A DNA stretch of 43,973 bases from Candidatus Omnitrophota bacterium (GTDB lineage: Bacteria; Hinthialibacterota; Hinthialibacteria; Hinthialibacterales; JAKPRU01). The notes beneath the pieces are model-generated. The model saw only the letters and a list, made by a program, of their open reading frames with translations, ran no database searches and was not told the DNA's origin. Position 1 is the first letter of the stretch, and each line of letters opens with the position of its first letter. This document shows, piece after piece, positions 23,954 through 32,855 of this stretch. Location: the NCBI GenBank assembly GCA_029570205.1, contig JAKQSI010000057.1:1-43973 (forward strand), read 5' to 3'. The translations under genes were made by a program, and so were the position numbers.

Positions 23954-24823
23954 TTATTCAATAGAAAGCTCGACCGATTCATCCGCCGGTTCAAGCATTC
24001 CAATGATTTCCTGATTGATAAGGACACCATTCTGCCGAGTAATTACAAGTGCCGATTCCTCGGTGATGGCAGACTTGTCCGCAAACGTCAATGTCGTGGT
24101 TCCCTTGAATCCACTGAGGGGCTGAAAAGTAATCTCCGCGACTCGCGCATCGCCGGTAAATCCGAATCCGGCAGGCCCGAAGAACGTCGCCTCGCCTTCC
24201 GCCGGCTTGTATTCGGTGGCTTCCGGATGTTCGCGCGGAAGAAGTACGCAGACAACATCATCAATTCGCCCGTTCTGATTGCTGATTGCGGGTTCCTCGA
24301 AAATCTCCACACTTTCCCGGATTGTGGTGTCATCCGTGTTGACCGTCCAGAATTTCCCCGGTTTCGCGAAATACTCCGCGATGGCATTCACATCCGCCAT
24401 ATCGAGCACGCCATAAGTCTCGGCCCGATCGTAATAAGCTTCATATAACTCATCGCTGTTCACTCTCGCCCCAACCTCCCGAATATCAAACACATTCGAA
24501 CGTCCGTCGAAATTGACATCCCCATAACTCTCCTGGATATTGACCACCCTGAGCTGATCCGGGTTGAATATCAAATCACAATTCATCCCAACCAATTTGT
24601 CGGCCCCGCTCAGAACGACCGTCACCGTAAACGGCCCATCCGCAGCGCGGATTACAGATGGAGGAGGATCGATGGTAGACTGAAGAATGGAGTCGTTGCC
24701 TGAATTGAAATCGAGTTTGAAGACAGGCCCCTGGGGAAACCCGGGGCCGGCCGCAAGTAATATCAATAAAAATGCCGAAATCCAGACATGCTGAATTCGG
24801 CCACTCCAAATGCAACTTTTCAT
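23954..24823 (-). CDS. Secreted cohesin-like protein with nested dockerin-like insertion
   Basis: GGAGGT precedes the ATG, and a signal peptide follows (core VWISAFLLILLAAGPGF). In the 289-residue protein a cohesin-like first half (residues about 33-97: PFTVTVVLSGADKLVGMNCD, LIFNPDQLRVVNI) is interrupted by about 115 residues and resumes at about 222-275 (ARVAEITFQPLSGFKGTTT, LTF). The insertion holds a calcium loop of dockerin type, DVNFDGRSNVFD (102-113; Asp/Asn at 1, 3, 5, 9, 12), a weaker second unit (YGVLDMADVNAIAEYF, 137-152) and NQNGRIDDVV (182-191). Cohesin and dockerin normally sit on different proteins and bind each other. It is probably co-oriented with the large cohesin gene and could form homotypic or paired assemblies. 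Confidence 0.75.
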   Translation of the reverse strand: MKSCIWSGRIQHVWISAFLLILLAAGPGFPQGPVFKLDFNSGNDSILQSTIDPPPSVIRAADGPFTVTVVLSGADKLVGMNCDLIFNPDQLRVVNIQESYGDVNFDGRSNVFDIREVGARVNSDELYEAYYDRAETYGVLDMADVNAIAEYFAKPGKFWTVNTDDTTIRESVEIFEEPAISNQNGRIDDVVCVLLPREHPEATEYKPAEGEATFFGPAGFGFTGDARVAEITFQPLSGFKGTTTLTFADKSAITEESALVITRQNGVLINQEIIGMLEPADESVELSIE

Positions 24824-24935
24824 TTTTCAACCTCCGAACACTGATCCCAGTCTGGTCACCCAAGACCGTATAATACCTTCTTTTGTCCACCCCCTGGAGT
24901 CACTTGACCCGGAGTGGACATCCATTCAACACTAA

Positions 24936-25010
24936 CGGGGCTGACGAGGCTCGAACTCGCGACCTCCTGATCGACAGTCAGGCATTCTAACCAAACTGAA
25001 CTACAGCCCC
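24936..25010 (-). tRNA. tRNA-Asp (GTC)
   Basis: The minus strand folds into a full cloverleaf: acceptor GGGGCTG/CAGCCCC with discriminator G, anticodon stem CCTGA/TCAGG with loop CTGTCGA (anticodon GTC), and T arm with GTTCGAG. CCA is not encoded. It follows the tRNA-Val gene by 125 nt and is probably processed from the same transcript. Confidence 0.95.
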
Positions 25011-25135
25011 ATCCATAATTGTAGTGCCAGAAACACCGGACGTCATTCTAGGCGAATTCGGACGATTCCAATAGCCCAAACCCCCCGGATCTCACCCGGA
25101 AACTGCTCTCGCTCGCCTGATTCGAGGCCCGACTA

Positions 25136-25209
25136 TGGGCAAGACAGGGATCGAACCTGCGACCTCCTGCTTGTAAGGCAGGCGCTCTCACCAGCTGAGC
25201 TACTCGCCC
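25136..25209 (-). tRNA. tRNA-Val (TAC)
   Basis: The minus strand gives acceptor GGGCGAG/CTTGCCC (one G-T pair) with discriminator A, D arm AGCTCAGCTGGTGAGAGC, anticodon stem CCTGC/GCAGG with loop CTTACAA (anticodon TAC) and T arm with GTTCGATC. CCA is not encoded. A strong promoter lies directly upstream. Confidence 0.95.
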
Positions 25210-25229
25210 GGCACGAGAGACACTCACCA

Positions 25230-25259
25230 AATATAGCCGCTATGCTCCGTCCGTGTCAA
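25230..25259 (-). promoter_or_regulatory. Sigma-70 promoter of the tRNA-Val/tRNA-Asp unit
   Basis: On the minus strand a perfect TTGACA (25259-25254) is followed after 18 nt by TATATT (25235-25230), 21 nt before the mature 5' end of tRNA-Val. Consensus quality and position agree. Confidence 0.7.
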
Positions 25260-25363
25260 GGAGAATTTCAACCGAAAATCACACTTACCCAAACCAAAAT
25301 ATACCAAATTCTGCTCAGTGAGGCTCCCAACAACCTCTTCTGACCTCAAAATCCCCTTTCCCG

Positions 25364-25392
25364 TTGGAGAAAATACCATAAATCCTTATACT
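25364..25392 (+). promoter_or_regulatory. Candidate promoter of the uridylyltransferase gene
   Basis: TTGGAG (25364-25369), a 17-nt spacer and TATACT (25387-25392) lie 71 nt before the start codon. The -10 is close to consensus and the -35 matches at its first three positions. Confidence 0.45.
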
Positions 25393-25462
25393 TTCATAAG
25401 ATACCCTGCGTATCTCAAAGGAAAGTAAATCCATCTCACACCTTTCGTAAGGAATGGAACCC

Positions 25463-26383
25463 ATGGAAAATCTGATAGCGGTTATTCCCGTTGCGGGGCA
25501 TGGGACCCGGATGTATCCCCTGACGCGTGGTATCAAAAAAGAGTTTCTTCCACTGGTTGATCCCGATGGCCGTCCCCGCCCTTTGATCCAGGTCCTGGCG
25601 GAGGAGGCGCTGGAATCCGGGGTGCAACAAGTTTGTTTTGTTGTGAATCGCCAGCAGAGAAATCTTTTTGAGTTTTACTTTCACGGAGGTTTTTCCGATG
25701 ATCCCGGCGCACAAAAATTCCCGGAAGAGGCCGAAAAAATCAGGAAGATCGGAAAACGGGTCATTTTTGTGGAGCAATCCGAGCAACTGGGGCTGGGCCA
25801 CGCCGTATGCTGCGCTGTGGAAACCCTGGGGAGAAGACCCTTGATGGTCCTCCTCGGAGATCATGCGTTCGCATCAACAACTCATCTCCGGTGTATCCGG
25901 CAGTTGCTGACGATTGCCGAATCCGTATCGGGAAGCCTCAGCGCAGTCAGCCGGACCCGCGAGGAAGATCTGTGGCGTTTTGGAACCGTGCTCGGGAAAC
26001 CTATCCCCGGACAGCCCCGACTTTATGAGGCAATGGAAATCATCGAAAAACCCGCTGTTGATTACGCCCGGTCTCATCTTCGGACACCCGGCAATCCCCA
26101 TGCCCCTTATTTGTGCTGGCTCGGTTTCCATCTGCTCTCGCCCACGGTTCTCGATTGCCTGAAGGAGATGGTCCAATCCCGACAAGAGGGTACCGAAGTC
26201 GGCCTGACCGAGGCGCAGCAGATGGCACGCAAGAAAGAGGGGTATTTCGTCTGCGAGCTGGACGCGGTTCGCTTCGACCTGGGTATTCCTGAAGGGTATC
26301 GGCAGGCTCTCCACCAGTGGCCGGGCCCCGTAAAAACCTCCGTCAACCCAACACAACCCTCCCCAGTCTTGACGCCCCAGTAA
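25463..26383 (+). CDS. galU: UTP--glucose-1-phosphate uridylyltransferase
   Basis: The enzyme makes UDP-glucose from UTP and glucose-1-phosphate for envelope sugars. The 306-residue product has the nucleotidyltransferase A motif PVAGHGTRMYPLTRGIKKEFLPLVD, LIQVLAEEALESGVQQVCFV, EQSEQLGLGHAVCCA (nucleotide binding), VLLGDH (metal Asp) and MEIIEKP. Canonical GalU has GLGTRxLPATKAIPKEMLP; here His replaces Leu and the loop Lys pattern is shifted, so it is a divergent GalU or a related sugar-1-phosphate uridylyltransferase. The ATG at 25463 has AAGGA at 9 nt; another ATG at 25454 abuts the Shine-Dalgarno sequence and is less likely. It stands alone before the nuo operon. Confidence 0.82.
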   Translation: MENLIAVIPVAGHGTRMYPLTRGIKKEFLPLVDPDGRPRPLIQVLAEEALESGVQQVCFVVNRQQRNLFEFYFHGGFSDDPGAQKFPEEAEKIRKIGKRVIFVEQSEQLGLGHAVCCAVETLGRRPLMVLLGDHAFASTTHLRCIRQLLTIAESVSGSLSAVSRTREEDLWRFGTVLGKPIPGQPRLYEAMEIIEKPAVDYARSHLRTPGNPHAPYLCWLGFHLLSPTVLDCLKEMVQSRQEGTEVGLTEAQQMARKKEGYFVCELDAVRFDLGIPEGYRQALHQWPGPVKTSVNPTQPSPVLTPQ

Positions 26384-26608
26384 ATTGTATCCCCTCCAAA
26401 ACAGCCGGCCCCCTGAGCCAGGAACAGGTACAATAGGCCCTGCATAATTAAAAAACAGGCGGATTTTCAAATCTCTCCCCCAAAGTCGGTTAAATCTTCT
26501 CCACACGCGCGACTCTGCAAAAAAAAGAACGTTTTACCTTCACCTAGAAACAAGTCGGTCTGTTTGTTAGCATCCTTCGGAAAACCTTTGAGACAGGAGT
26601 TTCAAAGT

Positions 26609-27079
26609 ATGCCCACAATCGCAGAAGCGGCAGCCGAGGAAGCCCGTGCAATTCTGCACCGCCTGCCGAACCGTCACTCCTCTTCGATTCCCCTTTTGTA
26701 CCTCGCCTGGAAAACCTGCGCATGGCTGACCCCGGCGGCCCTTGAGGAAATAGCCGCATTGACCGGGCTTTCCCCCGCAACCGTTGAGGGCATCGCAGGC
26801 TTTTACACCATGTTCCCCCTCCACCCGCGCGGTAAATACCACATCGAAATCTGCGATAACATCTCCTGTTACATCAACGGCGCTCCCGATCTCAAAAACC
26901 ATCTCCGAAACAAACTGGGCATCGAATTCGGCCAAACCACCTCGGATGGCCGTTTTACGCTCGATCATGTCGAATGCCTCGGAAATTGCTGTGAGGCTCC
27001 CTGTATGCAGATCAACGGCAAGGAGTACGGCCGCTTAACCGTACAGAAAATAAACGAAATTCTGGATTCCCTGGACTGA
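26609..27079 (+). CDS. nuoE: NADH-quinone oxidoreductase subunit E (24 kDa, 2Fe-2S)
   Basis: NuoE is a thioredoxin-like subunit of the NADH dehydrogenase module of Complex I carrying cluster N1a. The 156-residue product shows an N-terminal helical bundle and the four ligands C82-x4-C87 (CDNISC) and C123-x3-C127 (CLGNC). The start at 26609 has AGGAG upstream; an earlier in-frame ATG (26564) lacks one. It is the first gene of a run nuoE-F-G-H-J-K-N-L-M on one strand, 9 nt before nuoF. Confidence 0.95.
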   Translation: MPTIAEAAAEEARAILHRLPNRHSSSIPLLYLAWKTCAWLTPAALEEIAALTGLSPATVEGIAGFYTMFPLHPRGKYHIEICDNISCYINGAPDLKNHLRNKLGIEFGQTTSDGRFTLDHVECLGNCCEAPCMQINGKEYGRLTVQKINEILDSLD

Positions 27080-27088
27080 GCGACTTCA

Positions 27089-28405
27089 ATGGCTGCGTCC
27101 GAAACTCGCGTTCTCCTGAAAGACCTGGACCTGACCGGCCCCCGCGACCTGGACTCCTATCGTCGGATGGGCGGATACCAGGGCCTCGCGAAATGTCTCC
27201 GGCAGTTCACTCCGGACCGGGTAATTGACGAAGTGAAACAATCCGGCCTCCGTGGCCGTGGCGGCGCGGGGTTCCCCACCGGTGTAAAATGGGGATTCGT
27301 CCCGAAAACCTCCCCAAAGCCCAAATACCTCGTCTGCAATGCCGATGAGGGCGAACCGGGAACCTGCAAAGACCGGGTCCTGATGCAATACAATCCGCAT
27401 TCCGTCATCGAGGGCTGCCTGATTGCCGCGTACGCAATCGCAGCCCACCATGCTTTCATTTATATTCGCGGCGAGTTCTCGGAAATCGCCGAAATCCTGG
27501 AACGTGCCGTTCAAGAGGCCTATCGTGCCCATCTGGCGGGCACAAACATCCTCGGGACACAGTATTCCTGCGAAATAATTGTTTACCGGGGCGCCGGTGC
27601 ATACATTTGCGGAGAGGAATCAGGTCTCCTGACCTCCCTGGAGGGCAAACGCGGTAATCCCCGCAATAAGCCGCCGTTCCCGGCGGTGGAAGGTCTCTAT
27701 CGTGCGCCCACGGTGGTGAATAATGTCGAAACCCTCGCCTGCCTGCCGTCCATCATGCGGAACGGCGCAGCCTGGTATGCCTCCCTCGGAACCGAGAAAA
27801 GCAAGGGAACCAAACTCGTTCCCGTCAGCGGGCATGTCCGAAAACCGGGCGTGTATGAAATCGAACTCGGTAAAATCACGCTCCGGGAGATCATCGCTGA
27901 TCTGGCCCGCGGTGTCCGGGAAGGACATACCATCAAGGCGGTCATTCCCGGCGGTTCCTCCAGTCCGATTTTATCGGCCGATCAACTGGATGTTCCGTTC
28001 GATTATGAGTCTGTGGCGGCGGCGGGGTCCATGTTGGGGTCCGGTGCGATTGTTGTCCTGGATAATACGGTAGATATGGTCGAGTTCGCGTTGCGTCTCG
28101 CGAAGTTTTATGCGCATGAATCCTGCGGCCAGTGCACCCCGTGCCGGGAAGGAACCAGGTGGCTCGTCGAAATCCTGAACGCGATTCACGAGGGCCGGGG
28201 GCATCCCGATGACCTCGAAACCATACAGAAATTGTTTGAAACCGAGCTGACCTCCATCTGCCTGTTGTGGTCGGCGGTGGTCATGCCGGTGCGCGCATTG
28301 ATAGAGAAATTCCCGGAAGAGTTCAGAACAGCGATTGCCCGTGGAACCCCCGACTTCAGTCGAATGGGCCAACCCGGCAGTCCGGTATCGGTCTTGGCAG
28401 AATGA
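27089..28405 (+). CDS. nuoF: NADH-quinone oxidoreductase subunit F (NADH/FMN/4Fe-4S)
   Basis: NuoF oxidises NADH, passes electrons through FMN and cluster N3, and is the entry point of Complex I. The 438-residue product has GLRGRGGAGFPTGVKW (residues 53-68) and NADEGEPGTCKD (84-95) for NADH/FMN binding, and cluster ligands C346, C349, C352 (SCGQCTPCREG) and C391 (TSICLLW). The length is normal. It overlaps nuoG by 4 nt (ATGA), which implies translational coupling. Confidence 0.96.
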   Translation: MAASETRVLLKDLDLTGPRDLDSYRRMGGYQGLAKCLRQFTPDRVIDEVKQSGLRGRGGAGFPTGVKWGFVPKTSPKPKYLVCNADEGEPGTCKDRVLMQYNPHSVIEGCLIAAYAIAAHHAFIYIRGEFSEIAEILERAVQEAYRAHLAGTNILGTQYSCEIIVYRGAGAYICGEESGLLTSLEGKRGNPRNKPPFPAVEGLYRAPTVVNNVETLACLPSIMRNGAAWYASLGTEKSKGTKLVPVSGHVRKPGVYEIELGKITLREIIADLARGVREGHTIKAVIPGGSSSPILSADQLDVPFDYESVAAAGSMLGSGAIVVLDNTVDMVEFALRLAKFYAHESCGQCTPCREGTRWLVEILNAIHEGRGHPDDLETIQKLFETELTSICLLWSAVVMPVRALIEKFPEEFRTAIARGTPDFSRMGQPGSPVSVLAE

Positions 28406-30969
28406 AAGATCCACATCGAGGTACTGTAATCCATCCGAGAGCGCGGCCCTTCGCGGGCGATGCCTATGCCGAGGAACCGAAACGGCCGGAATCGTTCCGG
28501 AAACCGGTGACCGCCACCATCGATGGGCAATCCGTCACCGTGGAGGCCGGAACGACCATCCTCCAGGCGGCGCAGATCCTCGGCATCTACATCCCTCATT
28601 ATTGCTATCACCCCGCGCTCAGCATTGTCGCCAGCTGCCGCCTCTGCCTGGTGGAAGTCGAAAAAAGTCCCAAACTGGTCCCCTCCTGCTCTACACCTGT
28701 CGGCGAAGGGCAAGTGATCTTCACCCGAAGCGACAAGGCCAAACGTGCCCGCGAGCAACAAATGCAACTGCTGCTCATCAACCATCCCCTGGATTGCCCT
28801 GTGTGCGATCAGGGCGGACACTGCCAACTCCAGCGATACAGCATGGACTACGGAACCGATGATTCCCGATACCGCTTCCCGAAACGCACCTTTCCGAAAC
28901 CCAACCTCGGACCGTTTATTGACCTGGAACGCAACCGATGCATTCTCTGTACCCGCTGTGTGCGATTCCTGGAGGAAATCGCCGGGAATGCCGAACTGGC
29001 CGTAATGAAACGCGGCAACGATTCCTTGATCGGCACGTTCCTGGAACGGCCTCTCCATGGAGAGTTTTCCGGAAACACAATTGATCTCTGTCCGGTCGGC
29101 AGTCTGACCGATAAGGTGTTCCGATTCCGCGCGCGAATTTGGGAACTGGAGGCAAAACCCTCCGTATGCCCGCATTGCGCAGTCGGCTGCAATATCCTGT
29201 TGGACTCCCGCCGACGGACCCATGAATTATTGCGCATTACCCCCCGCACCAATCCCGATGTGAACGGCCCATGGATCTGCGATAAGGGCCGATTCGGGTT
29301 CGATTTCGTCAACAGCCGCTTGCGGGTTCGATCTCCCCTGGTGAAACGCGACGGTGAGCTGAAACCGCCTGCCGACGGTATGGATGTTATCGAGTACATC
29401 GTCGCGCAATGGAAGGCCATCCGGGATCGACACGGCCCCGGCGCCTTGGCGGGCCTCATCTCGCCCCGGAAAACCAACGAATCCCTGTACCTCTTCCAAC
29501 GATTTTTCCGCAAGGTGATCGGCTCCGGCAATATCGACCACCGTATGGACCGGGTTGGCCTCGAGGATGAGGATGGTTACCTGTACTCCATACGAATCGG
29601 AGCGCGAAATGATCCCGTCGGCGAGGTACGCAAAGCGGAAACAATCTTCATCCTGGGGTCTGATTTGCCGAACGAACTGCCGATTCTGAACCTTCAGATC
29701 CGTCAGCGGCTCCGTCACGGCGCAACCCTGCTCGTGGCGCACCATCAGGGCGGTTCTTATCGAGACTTGGCCGCTCGGTATTGCGCTTATCATCCGGGCG
29801 CCGAAATGGACTTTCTCGCCGTGCTGTTTTTCCTCCTGGTTCAGGAAAAAAATGTCGGATTTCCAGGATCGCTTATCGAGACTTACAGAGACTTTAACTC
29901 CGCGGCCGTGGCAAATCGTTGCGGTGTGGCAATGGAGGCATTGCAGAATCTCGCGCGTGCCCTGGCAAATGCCTCAAACGCAACCTTGCTGCTGGGTGAA
30001 GAGGCTTGGGCCGGGGCGGATGGGATTCAAACAGTCCGCGCTTTCGCCGATATGGCCCGCGCAATGGGGCTTTTCAATGAGAATGATGTGGGAATCAATC
30101 TCCTTCTGCGCCATTCCAACAGCCGAGGCGCAATCGAAATGGGTGTCCTGCCTCATCTCGGCCCCGGATTGTCTCCGGCCGATCCCAAAGGAAAAAACAC
30201 CCACCGCATCTTGCAGGCCGCTGCCCATGGGGAACTCAAGTCTCTCTTCATTCTCGGTGAGGATTTAATCGCCCGATATCCCGACCGCGCGCTGGCAGAG
30301 GATGCCCTGAAACGCGCAGACTTCGTTGTTGTCGCCGATACGTTTGTCCATGACACAGCCCGCGCGGCACATGTCTTTCTGCCCATTGCGACATTCGATG
30401 AAATACAGGGCTCTTATACGAATGTATCGGGAAAAATTCAACAGGCGGAGCGCGTTCTCGTTCCCCTTTCCGGCACGGCAACACCGCTGCAATTGCTTCA
30501 GGCGCTGGCACGACGGTTTGGGGCGGAATGGGACACACTGACACCTCCGGCCGTTTTCGACATCCTGCGCCGGGAATCTCATCCGGCGCTTCCACCCAAC
30601 AAAATGGCCGATTACCTTCCGTTCCAAATACGGACAGAAAACACCGAGCCTGTGGAAGGATTATGTTTGCAGAGGGGGCCGTTGCTGTTCGACCGCACAG
30701 GAGACGTAATCCGCACTCCGGCGCTGTCTGCCCGAAGTCAACCCTGCACGGCAAGACTCTCGCCGGAAGATGTCGGGACCCTCGGTCTCTCTGCCGAAAA
30801 CTCCATCGTCGTTGAGTCTCCCGGCGGACGTGTTACCATCCCGTTCATTATGGATAAGAACACACCATCAGGCAGCGTCGTCATTTTAGGCGAGTATGAT
30901 GACCTCGGCATCAACCGTCTGACATCGCGCGGAAATAGCCGGGTAAGGATCATCCAGGAGGGAGAGTAG
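28402..30969 (+). CDS. nuoG: NADH-quinone oxidoreductase subunit G (75 kDa, multiple Fe-S)
   Basis: The frame is open further upstream, but the ATG at 28402 overlaps the nuoF stop (ATGA), giving 855 residues. NuoG carries electrons from NuoF through several clusters. Ligands seen: C68, C79, C82, C96 (2Fe-2S N1b); H/C of the CPVCDQGGHCQLQ loop (N5); CILCTRC...CPVGS (N4); and CPHCAVGC...WICDKGRFG, the N7 site retained only in part of bacteria. A molybdopterin-oxidoreductase-like domain follows (about 290-740), without visible molybdenum ligand. An extra 35 residues precede the ferredoxin domain. It is followed by a 245-nt repeat-containing gap before nuoH, unlike the tight spacing elsewhere in the operon. 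Confidence 0.95.
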   Translation: MKDPHRGTVIHPRARPFAGDAYAEEPKRPESFRKPVTATIDGQSVTVEAGTTILQAAQILGIYIPHYCYHPALSIVASCRLCLVEVEKSPKLVPSCSTPVGEGQVIFTRSDKAKRAREQQMQLLLINHPLDCPVCDQGGHCQLQRYSMDYGTDDSRYRFPKRTFPKPNLGPFIDLERNRCILCTRCVRFLEEIAGNAELAVMKRGNDSLIGTFLERPLHGEFSGNTIDLCPVGSLTDKVFRFRARIWELEAKPSVCPHCAVGCNILLDSRRRTHELLRITPRTNPDVNGPWICDKGRFGFDFVNSRLRVRSPLVKRDGELKPPADGMDVIEYIVAQWKAIRDRHGPGALAGLISPRKTNESLYLFQRFFRKVIGSGNIDHRMDRVGLEDEDGYLYSIRIGARNDPVGEVRKAETIFILGSDLPNELPILNLQIRQRLRHGATLLVAHHQGGSYRDLAARYCAYHPGAEMDFLAVLFFLLVQEKNVGFPGSLIETYRDFNSAAVANRCGVAMEALQNLARALANASNATLLLGEEAWAGADGIQTVRAFADMARAMGLFNENDVGINLLLRHSNSRGAIEMGVLPHLGPGLSPADPKGKNTHRILQAAAHGELKSLFILGEDLIARYPDRALAEDALKRADFVVVADTFVHDTARAAHVFLPIATFDEIQGSYTNVSGKIQQAERVLVPLSGTATPLQLLQALARRFGAEWDTLTPPAVFDILRRESHPALPPNKMADYLPFQIRTENTEPVEGLCLQRGPLLFDRTGDVIRTPALSARSQPCTARLSPEDVGTLGLSAENSIVVESPGGRVTIPFIMDKNTPSGSVVILGEYDDLGINRLTSRGNSRVRIIQEGE

Positions 30970-31107
30970 ATGGACCCTTCCCTTCCCCGAAGCTCGATGA
31001 AGACCAACTGGGGCTTAGAAACTTCCTCCCCCGAAGATCAGGGGAGGTCAGGCGGCAATGTCATTAAGTTAAACGATCCTGTAACTCACGAGGGAGACGC
31101 AGGGAAC

Positions 31108-31152
31108 CGTCATTCCGGCGAAAACCGGAATCCGGCGAAGGCCGGAATGACG
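31108..31152. repeat. CATTCCGGC inverted-repeat element in the nuoG-nuoH gap
   Basis: CGTCATTCCGGC (31108-31119) and GCCGGAATGACG (31141-31152) are perfect 12-bp inverted arms. Nested within are ATTCCGG-CGAAAA-CCGGAAT (31112-31131) and TCCGGC-GAAG-GCCGGA (31131-31146), so alternative folds exist. This GTCATTCCGGCGAAAACCGG form is a widespread bacterial intergenic repeat (REP-like). It may weaken or time transcription between the input module genes and the membrane arm. The remainder of 30970-31214 shows no gene. Confidence 0.75.
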
Positions 31153-31214
31153 CTATCTTATATTAAATGTGGATAAGAACGCAGCTGGGTGTTGACCGGG
31201 TTTTGTAAGTGAAC

Positions 31215-32279
31215 ATGGAAACCTTACTGGTTTTACTCATACATCTGCTGAAAATCATCGTCGTATTCAGCATTTTACTCGGCTGTATCGCCTATGCAGT
31301 CCTGCTGGAGCGAAAGCTGCTCGGACGGCTTCAGGTCCGTTGGGGACCCTCCCGGGTCGGTCCCTTCGGCTTGCTGCAACCCATAGCCGATGGTCTCAAA
31401 CTGTTTTTGAAAGAAGAACTTACTCCAACCCGCGCAGATCGGTTCCTGTTTGTCCTGGCCCCGCTTCTTTCCATGGGACCCGCGTTGCTGGCCATTGCGG
31501 TGGTTCCGTTTGGAGATACCACAAACCTGTTCGGGCTGCTCGATCAGCCGATCCTTTTACAAATCGCTGACATTCACGGCGGGATCCTGTTCATTCTGGC
31601 CCTGACCTCTGTCGGTGTCTACGGGATTTTCCTTGCCGGGTGGAGCTCCGATAACAAATACTCCCTGCTGGGCGCATTGCGTTCCTCGGCGCAGATGATC
31701 AGCTACGAATTGGTGTTGGGGTTGTCCATCACCGTCGCCCTGATGGCCGCCGGGGATGTGAGTTTGCGAAACATCGCGCTCTCGCAGGGGGATGGTTTCT
31801 GGAACTGGTGGATTTTCAGTCCAAAATGGTTTGTCCTGCCCGGTATCCTCGGTTTCTTTTTATATCTGATCTCCGCTTTTGCGGAAACCAACCGGCTTCC
31901 GTTCGATCTGCCGGAAGCGGAAACAGAATTGGTCGCCGGTTACCACACCGAGTACAGCAGCATGAAATTCGCCATGTTCTTTATGGCGGAATACTGCAAT
32001 ATCATTACCGTGTCCTGCATTGCCGTGACCCTCTTCCTGGGCGGCTGGTATGCCCCGTTTCCCTTCCTGCCTTCCGGCGGGCTGTTTGGTTGCGTCTGGT
32101 TTGCTGTAAAAGTATTTATTCTCGTGTGTGTGTTTATCTGGGTTCGCGGAACTTTGCCGAGACTGCGGTACGATCAACTGATGAAGTTCGGATGGAAAGT
32201 AATGTTGCCGTTGGCGATCGCCAATGTGCTGCTGGCAGCCGGCGGCATCCTCCTGTACGAAATGTGGCACGGTTCATAA
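31215..32279 (+). CDS. nuoH: NADH-quinone oxidoreductase subunit H
   Basis: NuoH is the membrane subunit that forms the quinone channel between peripheral and membrane arms. The 354-residue product has eight to nine TM helices and the family motifs LLERKLLGRLQVRWGPSRVGP (N terminus), LRSSAQMISYELVLG (conserved Glu), and SAFAETNRLPFDLPEAETELVAGYHTEYS. The ATG at 31215 is preferred over a GTG at 31209; neither has a strong Shine-Dalgarno sequence. In most operons nuoI follows; here nuoJ follows after 33 nt. Confidence 0.96.
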   Translation: METLLVLLIHLLKIIVVFSILLGCIAYAVLLERKLLGRLQVRWGPSRVGPFGLLQPIADGLKLFLKEELTPTRADRFLFVLAPLLSMGPALLAIAVVPFGDTTNLFGLLDQPILLQIADIHGGILFILALTSVGVYGIFLAGWSSDNKYSLLGALRSSAQMISYELVLGLSITVALMAAGDVSLRNIALSQGDGFWNWWIFSPKWFVLPGILGFFLYLISAFAETNRLPFDLPEAETELVAGYHTEYSSMKFAMFFMAEYCNIITVSCIAVTLFLGGWYAPFPFLPSGGLFGCVWFAVKVFILVCVFIWVRGTLPRLRYDQLMKFGWKVMLPLAIANVLLAAGGILLYEMWHGS

Positions 32280-32312
32280 AACCGTGATTGGGCGCGAGAA
32301 GGTGTCCGAAAA

Positions 32313-32855
32313 ATGATGCTGAATGCGTTGTATTTCTGGTTCTTCGGCACACTGGCGGCTGTGTGCGGCCTCGGTGTGGTTCTGTCCCGTCACCCGATGC
32401 ACAGCGCCATCTCCCTTGTCGGAACCATGATCGCCATCGCCGCCCTGTTTCTCCAACTCCACAGCGAATTCCTGGCGTATGCCCAGATCATTGTCTACAC
32501 CGGCGCGGTAATGGTCTTGATTGTATTCACCATCAGTTTGCTCAACCTCCGCCAGACCGCCGGGAATCCCATGTGCCCCAGCCGATGGTGGGGAGTTGTG
32601 TTTGTCGCGCTCCTTCTGCTCGTCTTTTCCGCGTATCAACTGATAGACAAATCGCATGGATTCGCAGGCCCCGCACGACCGTCCGTGCCGCCCGACTACG
32701 GACAGGTTCCCACCGTGGCACGCTCCCTCTTTACAACATACCTGTTCCCATTTGAATTCGTCGCCGTTCTGCTCACCGCGGCGGTGATCGGGGCAACGGT
32801 TCTGGCCCGACAGGACCCGGAACAACATCCCACCGAACAGGAAGAACAGAAATGA
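32313..32855 (+). CDS. nuoJ: NADH-quinone oxidoreductase subunit J
   Basis: A small hydrophobic membrane-arm subunit next to NuoK, with five TM helices and the family motif EFLAYAQIIVYTGAVMVLIVF (residues about 51-71) containing the pi-bulge helix region important for coupling. The product has 180 residues. Two adjacent ATGs (32313, 32316) follow GAAGGTG. Its stop overlaps the nuoK start (ATGA). Confidence 0.94.
   Translation: MMLNALYFWFFGTLAAVCGLGVVLSRHPMHSAISLVGTMIAIAALFLQLHSEFLAYAQIIVYTGAVMVLIVFTISLLNLRQTAGNPMCPSRWWGVVFVALLLLVFSAYQLIDKSHGFAGPARPSVPPDYGQVPTVARSLFTTYLFPFEFVAVLLTAAVIGATVLARQDPEQHPTEQEEQK

Noticed and set aside
24894-24920. Terminator after tRNA-Asp (TGTCCAC/GTGGACA)
   Set aside because: The 7-bp stem has a large loop and no U-run on the minus strand; too weak to list.
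25048-25230. 60-codon minus-strand frame
   Set aside because: It lies over the tRNA-Val gene and its leader.
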